A stretch of DNA of 64,000 nt from contig SGPL01000060.1 in NCBI GenBank assembly GCA_004802705.1, forward strand, positions 1-64,000, in the 5' to 3' direction. Below, piece after piece: positions 1-11,449 of this stretch (the stretch's first letter is position 1; every line of letters starts with the position of its first letter). Both the position numbers and the translations under genes were made by a program. Source of the stretch: Bondarzewia mesenterica. Lineage: Eukaryota > Basidiomycota > Agaricomycetes > Russulales > Bondarzewiaceae. The notes below the pieces were generated by a model that worked only from the letters and a program-made list of their open reading frames with translations, had not been told where the DNA came from and ran no database searches.

Positions 1-2752
1 GCAACCTTGCCATGACGGTCTCGATACCCAAACCGCGCGAACAGCTCCGGCGTAGTGAGTATGTGTTCCAGCACCGTTTTGCCTTGCGCCCAAACGTTCC
101 GCTGGTCATTGACGAAACCGTAACCCGGTGTTCGGTCCAGAGGATCTTCGTGTATGATAAGGTCCTGCGGAAGTTGGAAATCGGGCTGGTTAAAAAGAAG
201 TTCATCCATGATCTTGGTAGCTTCCTGTACGAGTTCTTCGTGGACGACCTTGAGTTCTTCCAGCCTCAAAACACGGTCGCCAAAGATCGCCGACGTCCCA
301 AGGCAGTCCGGCGCGTTGAACTTGATGATATTGTCGTCCGCCGACTCTAAATGCGATAGGCCTCGAAGAAGTAGGTACAACTTGGGCATGATGCCCTCGG
401 TCGACTCTTCCAGGTGCCGCTCGACCAACTTGAACGCCCTACGGTGAATTGAATATATGCGAGAACTGTCGAGCACCGGATCACTCACTCGTGCGTCGAA
501 AGCCCTGGATCGTTCAGACGGGCAGCGTACATGACGGAATACATGGTCAAATGCCCCGTGAATAGCAACGGTGAGATGAGTTGCGTGATGGAATTCGACG
601 GCAGCCACATCCCGTCCGGACGAATCGACGCCAGGATGAGAAATCGTTGTACGGCATGAAAAAAGCCCTTTCCGTCCCCCCCTTGGGCAGTCGGCGTCTC
701 CGTGAACAGACATACCAATAATTCACGGAGAGCAAGCTGGATGGCGGGACAGTAAGGCGGAATCTTTCGCACCTCACCTCCTCCGTACGCCGTCAAGCAG
801 GCGTCGGGATCCGGCGTCGGGACAACAGTAGGGCGATCTTCTTCGGTCAACACGTCGGCATGCTCATCATCGTCTTCGGCCACAGCGCCCTCCGATGGAG
901 TGGGATGGTCTGTTCCATCATAAGTACCCGCGATCGTGCTGCCTGTCCCCGCGAACGCATCTAGCAGCGCTTGGCATGCGTTCGACACGGCTGAGGACAT
1001 CGAAAAATGATAACTCGGACACGGCCGGTGGTGATTACGGACAACGAACGCGATGCACGACGCCAGCGTATGCGCGTACGAATTGTGCGTCGAAAACTGC
1101 GTGTCTGCGTGATGAAGCTGATACGTTACCGCGTGTCTGTGTAGAGAAGGTTAAGAAATAAAGACGGTCGACGAACACGAACGATTTACTCAGCACTGGG
1201 AAAAAATGTTTAAAAGACAAACGGAGAGAGAGAGACAAAGGAGCGTACGACGGTCGAGTGCCTATAAGTCTGCGCGCGTAGTGGTCATGCAGACGAGCCT
1301 GATAATATGCGAGGTAAGCATGGACGTGCCGATGCAGATACGGAAGCAAATGGTCGTCTGCGTCGATGTGGACAAGTTTCATTAATTCCACCGAATCTTT
1401 GTCGTTGACATGGTCCAGCCATCGTTCTTTCTGAATGAACTGGTGGAGGACGCGAAAATTGTCCGGAAGCGCAAGATCCTGAGATGGCGAGTCGCGAGAC
1501 ACCATCTCTGCTCGATAAGTCGCCCACATCGATTCAATATCTGGCGTGATCGGAATGGATTCGTCCTTGACTGGAAACCAAGTAAACTGTCGGCCGTTGG
1601 CAAATTTCTGGACGCTTGCCAAGGTAAACGGCCTGTTGGAATTCGGTCGTTCATCCTTGTTACAGCGGTGGGAATTGAATACGTGGGACGCGGATTGCAA
1701 CGGGTCGTTACTGTCACGGCCTTTGAAAGCGCGGCAGCATCGTGTGCAAAGGTGATAGTTCGTCTCAGGCGGCGAGAGTCCATAGATGGGGTCGACAGGT
1801 GTGACGGGTGCTTCAGGAGGCCATGCAAACGAGAGGGGATATCGTTCCAGCTGTGCTCGCAACAAGCGATTGAGGTCTTTTTGAGGATGAACATGCCGAT
1901 GAAACGACTGGATGTGCTGACGAATCTCGTCGGGATTGATGGAAGATGAACAGGCGATGCAGATGACGAGGGCGTGAGTGAGATTAACTAGTAAACCGTT
2001 AGCTTTCATCAAATCCGTCTGTGCAGTGTCTGCCGGTGCTTGTGCCAGAGCTGACGAGACTCGAGGTCAGGTTAGTGGACGACGAACGGTTAAAAGTACG
2101 AACATAGTAGTGGTATCTTGGACGAGAGATCAGGACGCGGAGGAGAAGTAGCTGCGGAAAGGTTTTCGCCTAGGTCTAAGGCAGGTACAGTCGCGTCGGT
2201 CTCAAGCTCTGGTAAAGGGGGTCGGATGTCTAGCGGCAAGGACTCATAAGTAGACCAGAGATGATCGGTCGTATTGGGATCATCGAGAAGCTGTAAGAAC
2301 GAAAAAGGCGGTGGTTGCGGATCGCCAGCGTGCACCCCTTGTGAAAAAAGGGATGAAGTGGATGTCTGCTCAGGCGCCGAGGGTTGAACGACGGGCAAAA
2401 TGAGCGACGAACTGGCCAACGGTGAATTGGCTGCAGTCGGAACAACAGGGGGGAGCTTTTCGGGAGGTGTAATCGGTGCAACGCTCCCCTTACACGTTTT
2501 GCAATGACTCTATGGCCGAGGACTGAGGTTATATGCGCAGCGCACACGCATATAATGACTTACCACTAGCGCGTCGGCTTTGATGAATGGCAGCAAACAG
2601 CGTTGGCAGACCATTCGACCTTGCGAATTCCTAATCGCTAAGTATGGCACGGTGCCATGATCGTAGTAGCATTGCTGCCTGCGACTGACACAACGTTGAT
2701 GCACCTGGTTAGAACCTTTTTTGATGGGTTCACGACAGCGCTCGCAAATAAC
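1..2752 (-). CDS. OrsD-type (DUF3505) large C2H2/zinc-ribbon protein, partial
   Basis: This minus-strand gene runs off the left edge, so its C-terminus is missing. Exons read as about 2752-2556, 2511-2090, 2060-1240, 1000-485 and 450-1, joined by short introns. The N-terminal part has paired CxxC motifs (CERC, CQRC, CKTC). The third exon has a CIAC...HIQSFHRHVH zinc finger and a second CTRCC...H cluster, the layout of the fungal OrsD/DUF3505 family. The leftmost exon carries GYGFVNDQRN. In large agaricomycete OrsD-like proteins the same position has a GYSF-x-DxRN block, and many of those proteins continue into a RecQ-like helicase region. No helicase motif is visible in this window, so that extension is inference. 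The true start is unsettled; an ATG at 2952 is one option. Confidence 0.5.
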
Positions 2753-3264
2753 ACTGAAAATTAAATTGGAATCGAGGAAATAACAACAAAAAAAAGAACG
2801 ATTTACGAAGGTAGATCACGTTTGATTTTTTTTGTTGCTGCGAGGATGTTAGACGGAAGAGAGAGAGAGAGAAAAGGCGCGCACGATGAGCGATCTGGAA
2901 TAAGTGGAGAGCCAGGACGCTTGCCACCGTGAGGAATGCGTGAGGAACTCATGTTGTGATGGAGACGAGGGGACGCACAAGAGGGACGAGGGTATGAGGG
3001 AGTACAGAGGACGCGACCACGCGAGCGATTTAGTGAATGGATAACGTGACATATTCACGGACACACGTGCAATAGAAATCGACGATCCACCGCATATATT
3101 GACATATTCAGCAGCTATAATACATGCCACCCACGAGGGGTGCGGGCGAAACTACGACGGATAACGAGGAGTAATATACAACGGTCCAAGAGGTCCCTAA
3201 GGGTCGTAGTTTACAGCGCAAGAAATAGTAATAAAAGAGACCAAAAGACGAAAGAACAGATCGT

Positions 3265-4697
3265 TCAGTAATTGTTAGCGAGAAAATCACGCACATAATC
3301 GTGCACGACATCACCCCCAAGTTTATAAACGATACCTAACAAGACGGAATCGTTCTGCGCTCTGAGTGCATCCAGTCGCGTCGGCGTGTCGTCCTCGTCG
3401 TTGCTGGGTGGAATACCAGAGATACGGGCGAGTAGGTCGGTAAAATTGGGCGTCCGTGGAACGGAAACATCCCAGATAGGATCCATGAGGACAGACGAGC
3501 CGAACTGTGGTTTATTCGCTACAAGAATGAAAAATACGTGTCAAAGATTTAACTCACCAGACGATAGTGAGCGAGCAGGTTGTTCCTCGCCGTCACAGGA
3601 CGCTCGTAACCGCGCTTGAATGACATAAAATGACCACGGAACGCAACAGTTTCAAGTTTGGCTTGACGCTCCCGATTGTTCAAGCCTTGAAATCCAGCGG
3701 GATTTCGCTTGGCAAACGCCCACTCATAATACGCCTTCTTCCAAGTCCGACCACCCCTACCGGACCCCTTCGAGTTCCAATCTGCCGCGAACTTGATAAC
3801 CTCGATCTGGTTGAGCACAGAGTCAACGAAAGATCGCTCCGTCCGACGTTGATCTTCGCGTATGAGTAACTAACACAGCATATACAAAGGTTAAAGGCAT
3901 AACAGAGCAAAGAAAACCAAAAGAACGAACCTCCTGACGGTGATAGATGCGCGTGCGGTCATCCTTTCCGTCGAGATCCTCGGATTGGCGGCATATATTC
4001 CTCCAAGACAAAGGTTTATCGCCCCAACCCGCAAAGAGATGAATCCATTCGGGTTGCGTGTGCGACGAATAGCCTCTGATCAACCGCTCAAAGCCGAGGT
4101 CTTCGCGTGACACGCGAGCAACGTTCGCGTTGTCGTGCATCCAACGAACGATGCCAGGGACATCCTCGAGGGTCAAAGGCGGTTTCCCAAAATGAGACAG
4201 GGCGAGCTGAGCGCGCTTCGTCAAGACGAACTGCCGACGCTCTGCGCCATCGAGTTCCTGCACAGAGCGCAAGGGCGTAAGAATAAAAAATCAATTTGAT
4301 TTCGACCTACCGCAAGGTTTACGTGGTTAGGATCGTGCTGCTCATCTTCCTCGGGAGAGCGTCGCTGGAGATTTCCATCGTCATCGTCGTCCAAAAGCTC
4401 GTCGACCTCTTCAGTTTCCTCATCACGCTCTTCGGTGTCCTCGGTATCTTCACGTCGCGCATGAGAGGATCGAGATCTGGCTGAAACGCTCGAGTCCCGA
4501 GCGCTAGCCCTAACCTTTTTGACCATGGCCATTAGGTCTTTGGCAATGCGTTTCCGCGCCTGAATTTTGTTGGGATTCTGGGTGGGACGGAGAGTCTCGA
4601 TTTCGGGGGCAAGCGTCGTGCGAAGAGTGTCAATAATCTCTTGTTCTTGCGTTTGACTGGGGCTGTCCATGCCGGGCAAAAAGTGTAAGTCGGTCAA
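3265..4697 (-). CDS. Unknown protein, four exons
   Basis: I do not recognise this family. Four exons join cleanly: one from 4697 with an acidic, low-complexity stretch (Asp/Glu runs), one ending near 3945, one at about 3875-3555, and the last from about 3510 to the stop at 3265. Introns start GTAGGT, GTTCGT and GTGAGT. The third exon is rich in basic and aromatic residues (RTWKKAYYEWAFAKRNP, then ARNNLLAHYRL) and the last ends VVHDYVRDFLANNY. No signal peptide or membrane segment is visible. It lies on the same strand as the OrsD-type gene, about 0.5 kb upstream of it, and may belong to the same accessory locus. A nuclear or DNA-binding role would be a guess. Confidence 0.5.
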
Positions 4698-5780
4698 AGA
4701 AAAATGTCAGTGGACGAGATGTGAGCAAGGAAAGAGCGCAAAGGAGAAAATGGGTTGCGCAAGTCGCGTCGCGTGCCAGAAAGTTCACACGTGATGGCTT
4801 AGTGCGTGTCACGCAGGCGGTAGCAGGAAGATAGTAACAATTACTTTAATTCTTAGATCGATATACATCCGACAGTTAAGGAGCTGGCAAAAAAATTTAT
4901 GTTAAGAGTAAAGAAATGCTGGCCTGTAACGAAGTTTGACCACACGGGGTGTGGCCGAACGAAACGACGAGCCTTGACTTATATTGGACGGACGACTCGC
5001 GAGCGTTGGATAGAATGCAATGCCCGAAAGGAATTCGCGAGTCGCGAGTGTTATATGCTGCCTCCTTCAAATCGGAGCGACGCCCAATTGATGTAATAGA
5101 GTGATACTGGCGATTTCTTACAATCAGGCGACGATTAACGCAATAGAAACGGTCAAAAAACAATTGGATTATCTGGTCACTTAGATGCATGCAAGCAGAT
5201 AGCATAACGAACGCGTTGCGTTTACAGCCGCAAAAACAACCGTCAAATACAAAATCGCAGCCTCGCCAATCTCCCGACCCCAACCCGACTAACCTCGACA
5301 ACTGACCGACTGAACCCTGACCTTCCAAACCGATCGAATGCCCCACTAAGAACTGCCCTAACCGCAACGCATTGAACGAGTACCTACTGGATGATGGTTA
5401 GAGTGAAAATTAGGTGATAAATAAAATAAAATACCGAACGAACGATTGAGCTTGAAATTCGCCGGCGACACGATAGCATCGCGTGCAGCTGATATGAACA
5501 GCTGTCATCATAGATGTTAGCTATATAATCGTGAGATGGATTTAAAAACAGACGCACCGAGTGTGAATAACCATCAAGGAGAACAGAGAACACAGGCGCA
5601 GGACGAGGAGGAGTCAAAAACACGCTAAGAAATGGAAAATGAAGGGTAGGTAAGGAAACTGTACAAAATGTGGAACGAAGGGTAGCTAACAACAGAGAAA
5701 ATATCAACGTATAAGATGTACGAAAAGGTTGCGAACGACATGCAAACTGGAAATGTAAATGAAAAGAGACAAAACAAGAA
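4698..5780. other. Intergenic stretch, no gene seen
   Basis: Open frames here have no family-like composition. A CGCGAGTCGCGAGTG-type short repeat occurs near 5035-5050. Nothing else is supported. Confidence 0.4.
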
Positions 5781-5782
5781 GG

Positions 5783-5990
5783 GGGCGGACGACATACGCG
5801 GTACGACACGCAAAGGGAGGGAGTGGACAACACACGAAAAAGGGGGGTGGACGACACATACTGCACGACACGCGAGGGAGGGAGTGGACAACACGCAAAC
5901 AAGGGGATGGACGACACACACGGCACGACACGCAAGGGAGTGGACAACACATATGAAAAAAAAAGGGGGTGGACGACACGCACAAGCGAT
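5783..5990. repeat. Minisatellite, about 60-bp unit, 3.4 copies
   Basis: Successive units share the order GGACGACACA, GCACGACACGC, AAGGGAGGGAGTGGACAACAC and a purine-rich A/G run. The last unit breaks off after GTGGACGACACGC. The Cys/Val-rich open frames on the minus strand here are products of this repeat, not genes. Confidence 0.8.
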
Positions 5991-6230
5991 GGCTTAACAT
6001 ACAAAGGGAAAGACGGGCACACATCATGCATGTAAAAAACGGATGGGAATGTACATAAGGAAGGAGGGGGCACGCTCGCACAAGCAAGCGTGTCCGTGTC
6101 GATGAGGACCTGGGGGTGTGCGACCGACTAAAGTGGGCGGGGTCAAGAAGGAGGGATGATCGTCGGCGGTGGAGGGCGGCGGGAGCGAGAAGACGGCAAC
6201 GCCGTTTGAAGAAGCGACGGCAGGGGGGGA

Positions 6231-6278
6231 GAACGAGTGAGGGACAACGAGTGAGGGAGAACGAGTGAGGGAGAACGA
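6231..6278. repeat. 15-bp tandem repeat
   Basis: About three units of AACGAGTGAGGGAGA with one A/C change, inside a purine-rich tract. Confidence 0.75.
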
Positions 6279-6338
6279 CGGCGGGAGATGATGAGGCAGA
6301 GGCGGGGGTGGCGAAAGCGGAGGGTGAAAGTTGGGAGG

Positions 6339-6501
6339 CGACACGCAATTGCGTGTCGTGGAACCCAAAGTCAGATTAAGCTCCGACTACTCATAATGAG
6401 TCGGAGCTCTAATCTCAGTGGCGTTGCCGGGCGAGAACGCGCTGGCGCGCGTCCTCGCCCCGCACCGCCGCGACACGCAAAGTTTTATACTTTGCGTGTC
6501 G
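6339..6501. repeat. Cluster of palindromes built on CGACACGC
   Basis: Three inverted repeats lie within 163 bp. Positions 6339-6358 form a perfect 20-base palindrome (CGACACGCAATTGCGTGTCG). Positions 6373-6415 have 16-17-base arms around AGCTCCGACT/AGTCGGAGCT with one bulged base. Positions 6471-6501 have 13-base arms (CGACACGCAAAGT) around a 5-base spacer. Further GCGTGTC copies continue to about 6630. A degraded DNA transposon end or a hairpin-forming repeat is possible. Confidence 0.75.
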
Positions 6502-6843
6502 TGCGACACACAAAATATATCTTGCGTGTCCTGCCTGAGTGTCGGAAGTGTCGGGAGGCGGACAAACGCCGTTGTTGCGTGTCAAGTGAGTGTCGTCTGG
6601 TATTCAGTGCGTGTCGCGTGCGTGTCACAACGCGCAGATGAGTCAGCCTCCTGCCTAATCCGGTAATTCAGCGTTTTATTTTGTTGTTTTGATACTCAAA
6701 GGACACTCAGATGACACACATTAAATACCTAGCTATTTAAGGGTGCAATACTATTAGGTATTTACGCGCATCCGTGCTTATCTGCCCATATATATATTTC
6801 CCCCTCATATGAAATCTGACACTGGGCATCCTATAGGCACCCA

Positions 6844-7807
6844 TGCAATGGAAAACCGAGCGCAATCGCTGACATCTCCTTGCGCCTGGCCGAGGGTATC
6901 CAGGACCTCAAATTGGACCAGCAGCTCGCGCCGACGTGCGAAGCAATCTCGCGTACGTTCACCGCCGGTTCTACGGGTTCTTCAAGGTAGTCGAGGGCGT
7001 GCGTGGGAGGTGGATTCAGCACTCAGCTTCTTCCACGTCAGCATCCGCATCAACCTCGGCCGTTGACATCTCCCCGCCGCTCCCTCCACCAACATCGCCG
7101 AAGAAGGATGACTCGCCCGCGTGTCCATCGAGCATGAGTGTCGCGGCGTGGAGACGAAAGAGAGGATCGGTTCGTGGGGCGCCAGCATCGGCTCGTTCTT
7201 CGCGTCCAGGGCTGCGAGGCTCTCAAAACCTGTGGAGAGTCCGCCTGTGCTGGCTTTGCCGCTGAAGGACAGGACGAGGGAGGTGGGCACAACTGTGCAT
7301 GTGGATGCCCCTGCCCCAATGAGCGTCAGTGCTGTTGTTGCTGCTCCCAGCGCCCCTGTCGCACCTGCCGCGGTGCCTGAGGTCACCATAGCAATTATGG
7401 CTGTTGCGGGGAGCGCTTTACTTGAGAGCTTCAAGCAAGACGAGGATCAGGATCAGGAAGAGGAGAAGGAAGAGGAATCACCCAAAGCATCGGAAAAAAA
7501 ATGGAGGGCCAACGGGAATCCATCGAAGTCAAAAAGGACGAGTATTCCTAAGGCAGCGGAAGAAGATAGTGGATCAGAGGCAGAAGACAATCCGTATGGC
7601 GTGACAAGGCGAATGCGCACGCCGTCGAGGATGTACATGGGGATTCATCTGAGGGTGCACATGAGGACTCCGCTGAGAAAGTGGACAAATGACCGGCATG
7701 TACACGCGCAAGCTAGAGGGAGTGATGGCAGCAACTACAGCACCCCGCGAAGCGTCGCGTCGAGTCTGAAATCAAGAGGCAATCGGGAGTACGAGGTGGC
7801 ATTGTGA
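6844..7807 (+). pseudogene. AVL9: Decayed 3' fragment resembling AVL9
   Basis: A conserved-looking stretch starting near 6844 reads IADISLRLAEGIQDLKLDQQ in one frame and then ends early after AGSTG. The continuation (VEGVRGRW) is in a second frame, and a later block (ETKERIGSWGASIGSFFASR, from 7121) is in a third with a TGA just before it. This matches my memory of the C-terminal part of basidiomycete Avl9-like proteins, which act in late secretory traffic and are related to DENN-domain proteins. The rest of the gene is absent. The tail is Glu/Lys-rich and ends at 7807. The identification rests on recall of family sequence, so it is moderate; the frame breaks are visible directly. Confidence 0.5.
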
Positions 7808-8339
7808 TGTCGATAGCTTTCTTCTTTCCTCTCGGTTTTCTCTTTTATTGGCGGTCCGCCGTCGTTCATGTATACTTGTTGGTATTAATAAAAGGTGTCC
7901 GGGTGGCATCTGTGTATCATATCATATGTTCTGTGAGTTGTGTGGGAATGTTTAGATCAGACTATGTTGACTATGTTTCATTGAGGGCACCTGTCTTTCC
8001 GGTGTTCCAACGACCTACCGCGAGTTTGGTTGGCGGATGCTCGGTGGTTTCGTCTACGTATTTATGCATGATCTCTGCTAGTTGGCCGGATGGTGCAGTT
8101 TGGTTGGTCGGTGGAGATTGCTTGTACATTAGATGCGGAATCGCGCGCACGCACACACTTTCCACGTTTTGCAATGTTGGACAGAACATGAGTCCCTCGC
8201 TGAAAGTCGTGCCTAGCTGTACTGTCTCCCCGCAAGTAGGACGTTGACATGTTGCGCTCTGCGTGGCCAAGCAAGAATACACGATATATACTAGTATACA
8301 AGAGCCTGAATGTGTGAACCGACATCTGTCTACGCGCTT
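7808..8339. other. Junction between two pseudogene fragments
   Basis: No gene is seen. The VPS54-like similarity stops at about 8340 and nothing replaces it before the end of the Avl9-like fragment at 7807, so a deletion breakpoint lies here. Confidence 0.4.
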
Positions 8340-9831
8340 CATGAGCCCATGTACCAGCGGCCGTAGACGATCGCACAATTGAGCAGATCCAACGGGCACA
8401 ACTTCCGAAGAACCATAAATGCGTTCAACGAGGTCAACTTTCAGCATACCAAAAACCTCTGAGGTCAACGATGCAGCAATCTCCACAATCTCCACTGTCA
8501 TGGCCTGAAGCTGATCTGGCAGTGATGAGAAAGCCGTTAGAGAGGATAGCGGTATGGTCGCCACGGGCTTGCGCGCGACTCCTACTTCCGTAGTGCTATC
8601 GAAGAGCACTGTATCCGGAGTTTCCTCTGAGATACGTGAGAATGGTGTGTTTGGCGACCTAGTCTCGGTCACCTCAGGTTGAGGAGGCGCCTCCCACATC
8701 ATTCGCAGTGCCTCCATCACGCCAAGGGCTCCCCCCATTGCCCAGCGCCCACCAGACTCCTCGCAAGACCCACCATTTCTACCACACCGCCTACAACATG
8801 CACACCTTCTCATATTCTTCGCAGATGCCCAAGCCGAGACTCAAGGTTGACTGCTTCTAGTCCGCGAATGGCCACATTCTTATCCACATGTTGCAATTGG
8901 GTTCGTAAAGATTGGATACGCGCCAAACAACGTGCAGACTCAGCCTGTAAATCCTGGAGATTGGTGAGAGCGGCGAAAAAGGATGTTGCACGACGTGCTA
9001 TCTCGTGAACAAGGTGCTGCTCAAGCGTATCTGCATGATGAGACAATTTCTCCAGTAATGGGAGGGAATGCACGAGGGCGGAGGGGTCGAATGGCGTCAA
9101 TGGCGTCCTTGGATTTGAAGAGGATGACGATGATGCAGTGGAGGATGTTTCAGCGACAGCGTTGAACGTGCGGGATCTCCGAGATCAAAGTTTGGTTCGA
9201 AAAAACCTGAGGAACGGATGAAAGAGGAGAAAGGGACTTAGTGATGCGCGGGGTACGCGGAGTAATCGATGTCAAGCGTGGACACGCTGAGAGTAGAGCC
9301 GACGATGATGGCTCGCCGATCAGGGCTTCGCCTGAATGTCCAAGTTCCACGCTCTTCTGGAAGCGATCCCATTCAGGACCAATCGCCTTTAGGTAGGGGT
9401 CGAAATCCTTGCGTCGTACGCGAGGAAGTTCAGCTGGCGGGACGGAAGGGACAGCTGAATGAGCTTTGGGTGGGGCGGAACGCTTGTGCGGGTTATTGAC
9501 CACGGTGGAAATGGCTATATGTTTTGAATGTAAATCGAATTTCGAGGGGACCAATATAACAACGCACCGTGGAACCCATGCTTTGAACTGCTCCATTCCG
9601 ATGGAACTGCGTCCTCCAAGACACTCGCAGATGGTGTGCCATAGATATCAACTCGGGGAGTAGCATTAAAGTAAAATCCTCATCCTTCGGTCGTTTCTGA
9701 GACGCTCCCCGGCCTTGGTCGGCGTGACGAAGGGTCCAATTGAACCTACACGCTGGACGAGCAGTGGTAATTTCTGGTAGTGGTCCGACAAGGCTCACCG
9801 GACGCGATGGATTAGACGTATAATCCGACAT
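8340..9831 (-). pseudogene. VPS54: Truncated VPS54 pseudogene (GARP complex subunit)
   Basis: VPS54 is a subunit of the GARP tethering complex that returns endosome-derived vesicles to the Golgi. The copy starts with MSDYTSNPSRPVS at 9831 and contains family-like blocks: STVVNNPHKRSAPPKAHS, PPAELPRVRRKDF, LPLLEKLSHHADTLEQHLV, SFFAALTNLQDLQ, IPLSSLTAFSSLPDQLQ and LCDRLRPLVHGLM. It is broken. After RFNWT the frame shifts to RRPRPGSVSETTEG and meets a TGA. The frame shifts again around 8800 near a G-rich run (VEMVGLARSLVGAGQWGE in one frame, GVMEALRMMWEAP in another). The gene stops after about the first 430 residues, roughly half the usual length. An intron with GTGCGT donor near 9590 is still recognisable. 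Confidence 0.8.
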
Positions 9832-10032
9832 GATGAGCAATCAATGGATGACAGAAAAACAGTACCAAGAGGGAGATTGAAGGGAAAGCGCGCAGAATGT
9901 TTCTGCCAGCGTTGGTATTCTATGGCTGATCCGACATTCACTTGTTGCAGCACCGCGATCGTTTCATCGTCCCAACGGACCCAAAAAATCAAGGTGAATC
10001 TTGGCACAAACCAACATTCAGCTGCTCACCTC

Positions 10033-11317
10033 TCAAGATGTCAGTCCATCTGCTTGGATTTCTCGACGGCGCCGCTCTCGTGCCTGCAATGCTCTCCCCA
10101 TGCGACTCACGTTCTCCTTGCCCAGCTTCTCCGAGATCCACGCACGGACCTGGGCGACCCGTTCCAGGTTGAGTTCGCGCGGATGGTGTAGGTGGGGTCA
10201 TCGCAGAGGGCGTGGAGGAAGTCTTCGGTGGCGAGGTTTCCGGTGGCGCTAAGGGAGTAGGGGCATCCGCCGAGGCCAGCGAGGGAGGTGTCGAGGGCGC
10301 AAAGGTCGTGGGAGAGGGCAGTGAGGGCGTTGGCGAGGCCGATGCCGATGCCGTAGTTGTCGTGGAACTTGCTTTGTGAGAGGGGGGTTTTAGGTCAGGT
10401 CAGGCTGGAGGGAGGGGACACGTGGCCTTTTTAGATGGGGAGAAAGGGTGTGTGAGTTATGAGTGAATTTGGAGGAGGGAGGGGGAGAGATGTACGGTGA
10501 GTTGGGAGATAGGGCATTGAGCGAGGATGGCGTTGAGCATGGCGCTGACGGTGGAGGGCGTGCCCGCGCCGGTGGTGTCACCGAAGCTGACTTAGTAACA
10601 GCCCATGTTGAGGAGGGCGCGTGTGACGTCGGCGTAGCGTGCGAGAGGACTGGGTCGGTGTAGGGGCAGGCGGTGACGACGGAGACGTAGCCGCATTCGG
10701 GGATGCCAGCGGCGAGGGCACGGGCGGTGATGTGGGAGAGGAGGGCGAAGGAGTGGGGGAGGGAGGTGTGAATGTTGGTGCTGGCTTGGGAGAAGGCGTC
10801 GGTCGCGGAGGTAAAGAAGGCGATTTCAGAAAGGGCGGGTGGGGAGAGGAAAGGAGGGAGAGGGCAGTGGAGAGACCGCGGTCGTTGGGGACGAGGGCTT
10901 GGTAGGTGATGCCGACTTTGCCTGTTCCCGCCATCTTTGCGAGTTCGGGTCAGCGGGGGGAGGGGGACAGGGAGGGGAATGGGAGTACCTGGAGAACCCA
11001 TTTGGGACTGACGAATCTGCTGACCTCGATGGTGGACATGCCGGCACGGGCGAGGCAGTCAATGAGCTCGATTTTGAGCTCGGGGGGATGACGCCGGGTT
11101 CATTTTGGAGGCCGTCGTGGAGGCCGACTTCGATGATGTCGACGACATTGTGGGTGTCTGCATTTGAGAGTGAGGGGGATGGAGGTGGGGGTGAGGAGGA
11201 GGGGTTGATGGTAGTGGTTGCATAGGGATGCGCATGCGAGTGGAGGCGTTATTGAAGGCCATGATATTGTCGTGAGCGTGAGGTGCGACGGGCGAGGGCG
11301 CGAGCGAGAATGGACAT
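10033..11317 (-). pseudogene. Hydroxymethylglutaryl-CoA lyase pseudogene
   Basis: HMG-CoA lyase splits HMG-CoA into acetoacetate and acetyl-CoA in leucine breakdown and ketogenesis, normally in mitochondria. The remnant spans the whole gene: a basic Arg-rich start (MSILARALARRTSRS, 11317), IIEVGLHDGLQNEPGVIPP, ELIDCLARAGMSTIEVSRFV, MAGTGKVGITYQALVPNDRG, SEIAFFTSATDAFSQAS, AAGIPECGYVSVVTACPYTD, FHDNYGIG, LAGLGGCPYSLSATGNLATE and a natural stop at 10033. It cannot encode the enzyme. There is a TAA after the leader (HGLQ*), a one-base loss after VIPP, frame changes around SEIAFF and after CPYTD, and a TAA in MGCY*VSFGDTTGAG. The catalytic Arg of EVGxRDGLQNE is His here. Confidence 0.85.
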
Positions 11318-11449
11318 GATGATGGGCGCGAGTGAGAGTGGGCGGGTGAGTGGTGATTTGGACATCCTGGGCACGCCCGTGTCCGTGCAGGAAATCATGA
11401 GCCACCGTGAGAAGGTGCACGAGGACTGACATAGAGCAAAATAGAGCAT

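Noticed and set aside
4897..5367. 156-codon minus-strand frame
   Set aside because: No family resemblance, no splice context, and composition unlike neighbouring genes.
5384..6348. Long minus-strand frames rich in Cys, Val, Leu and Pro
   Set aside because: They are generated by the 60-bp minisatellite and purine-rich repeats, and several frames are open at once.
10463..11225. Gly-rich plus-strand frames
   Set aside because: Antisense to the GC-rich HMG-CoA lyase pseudogene; no independent features.
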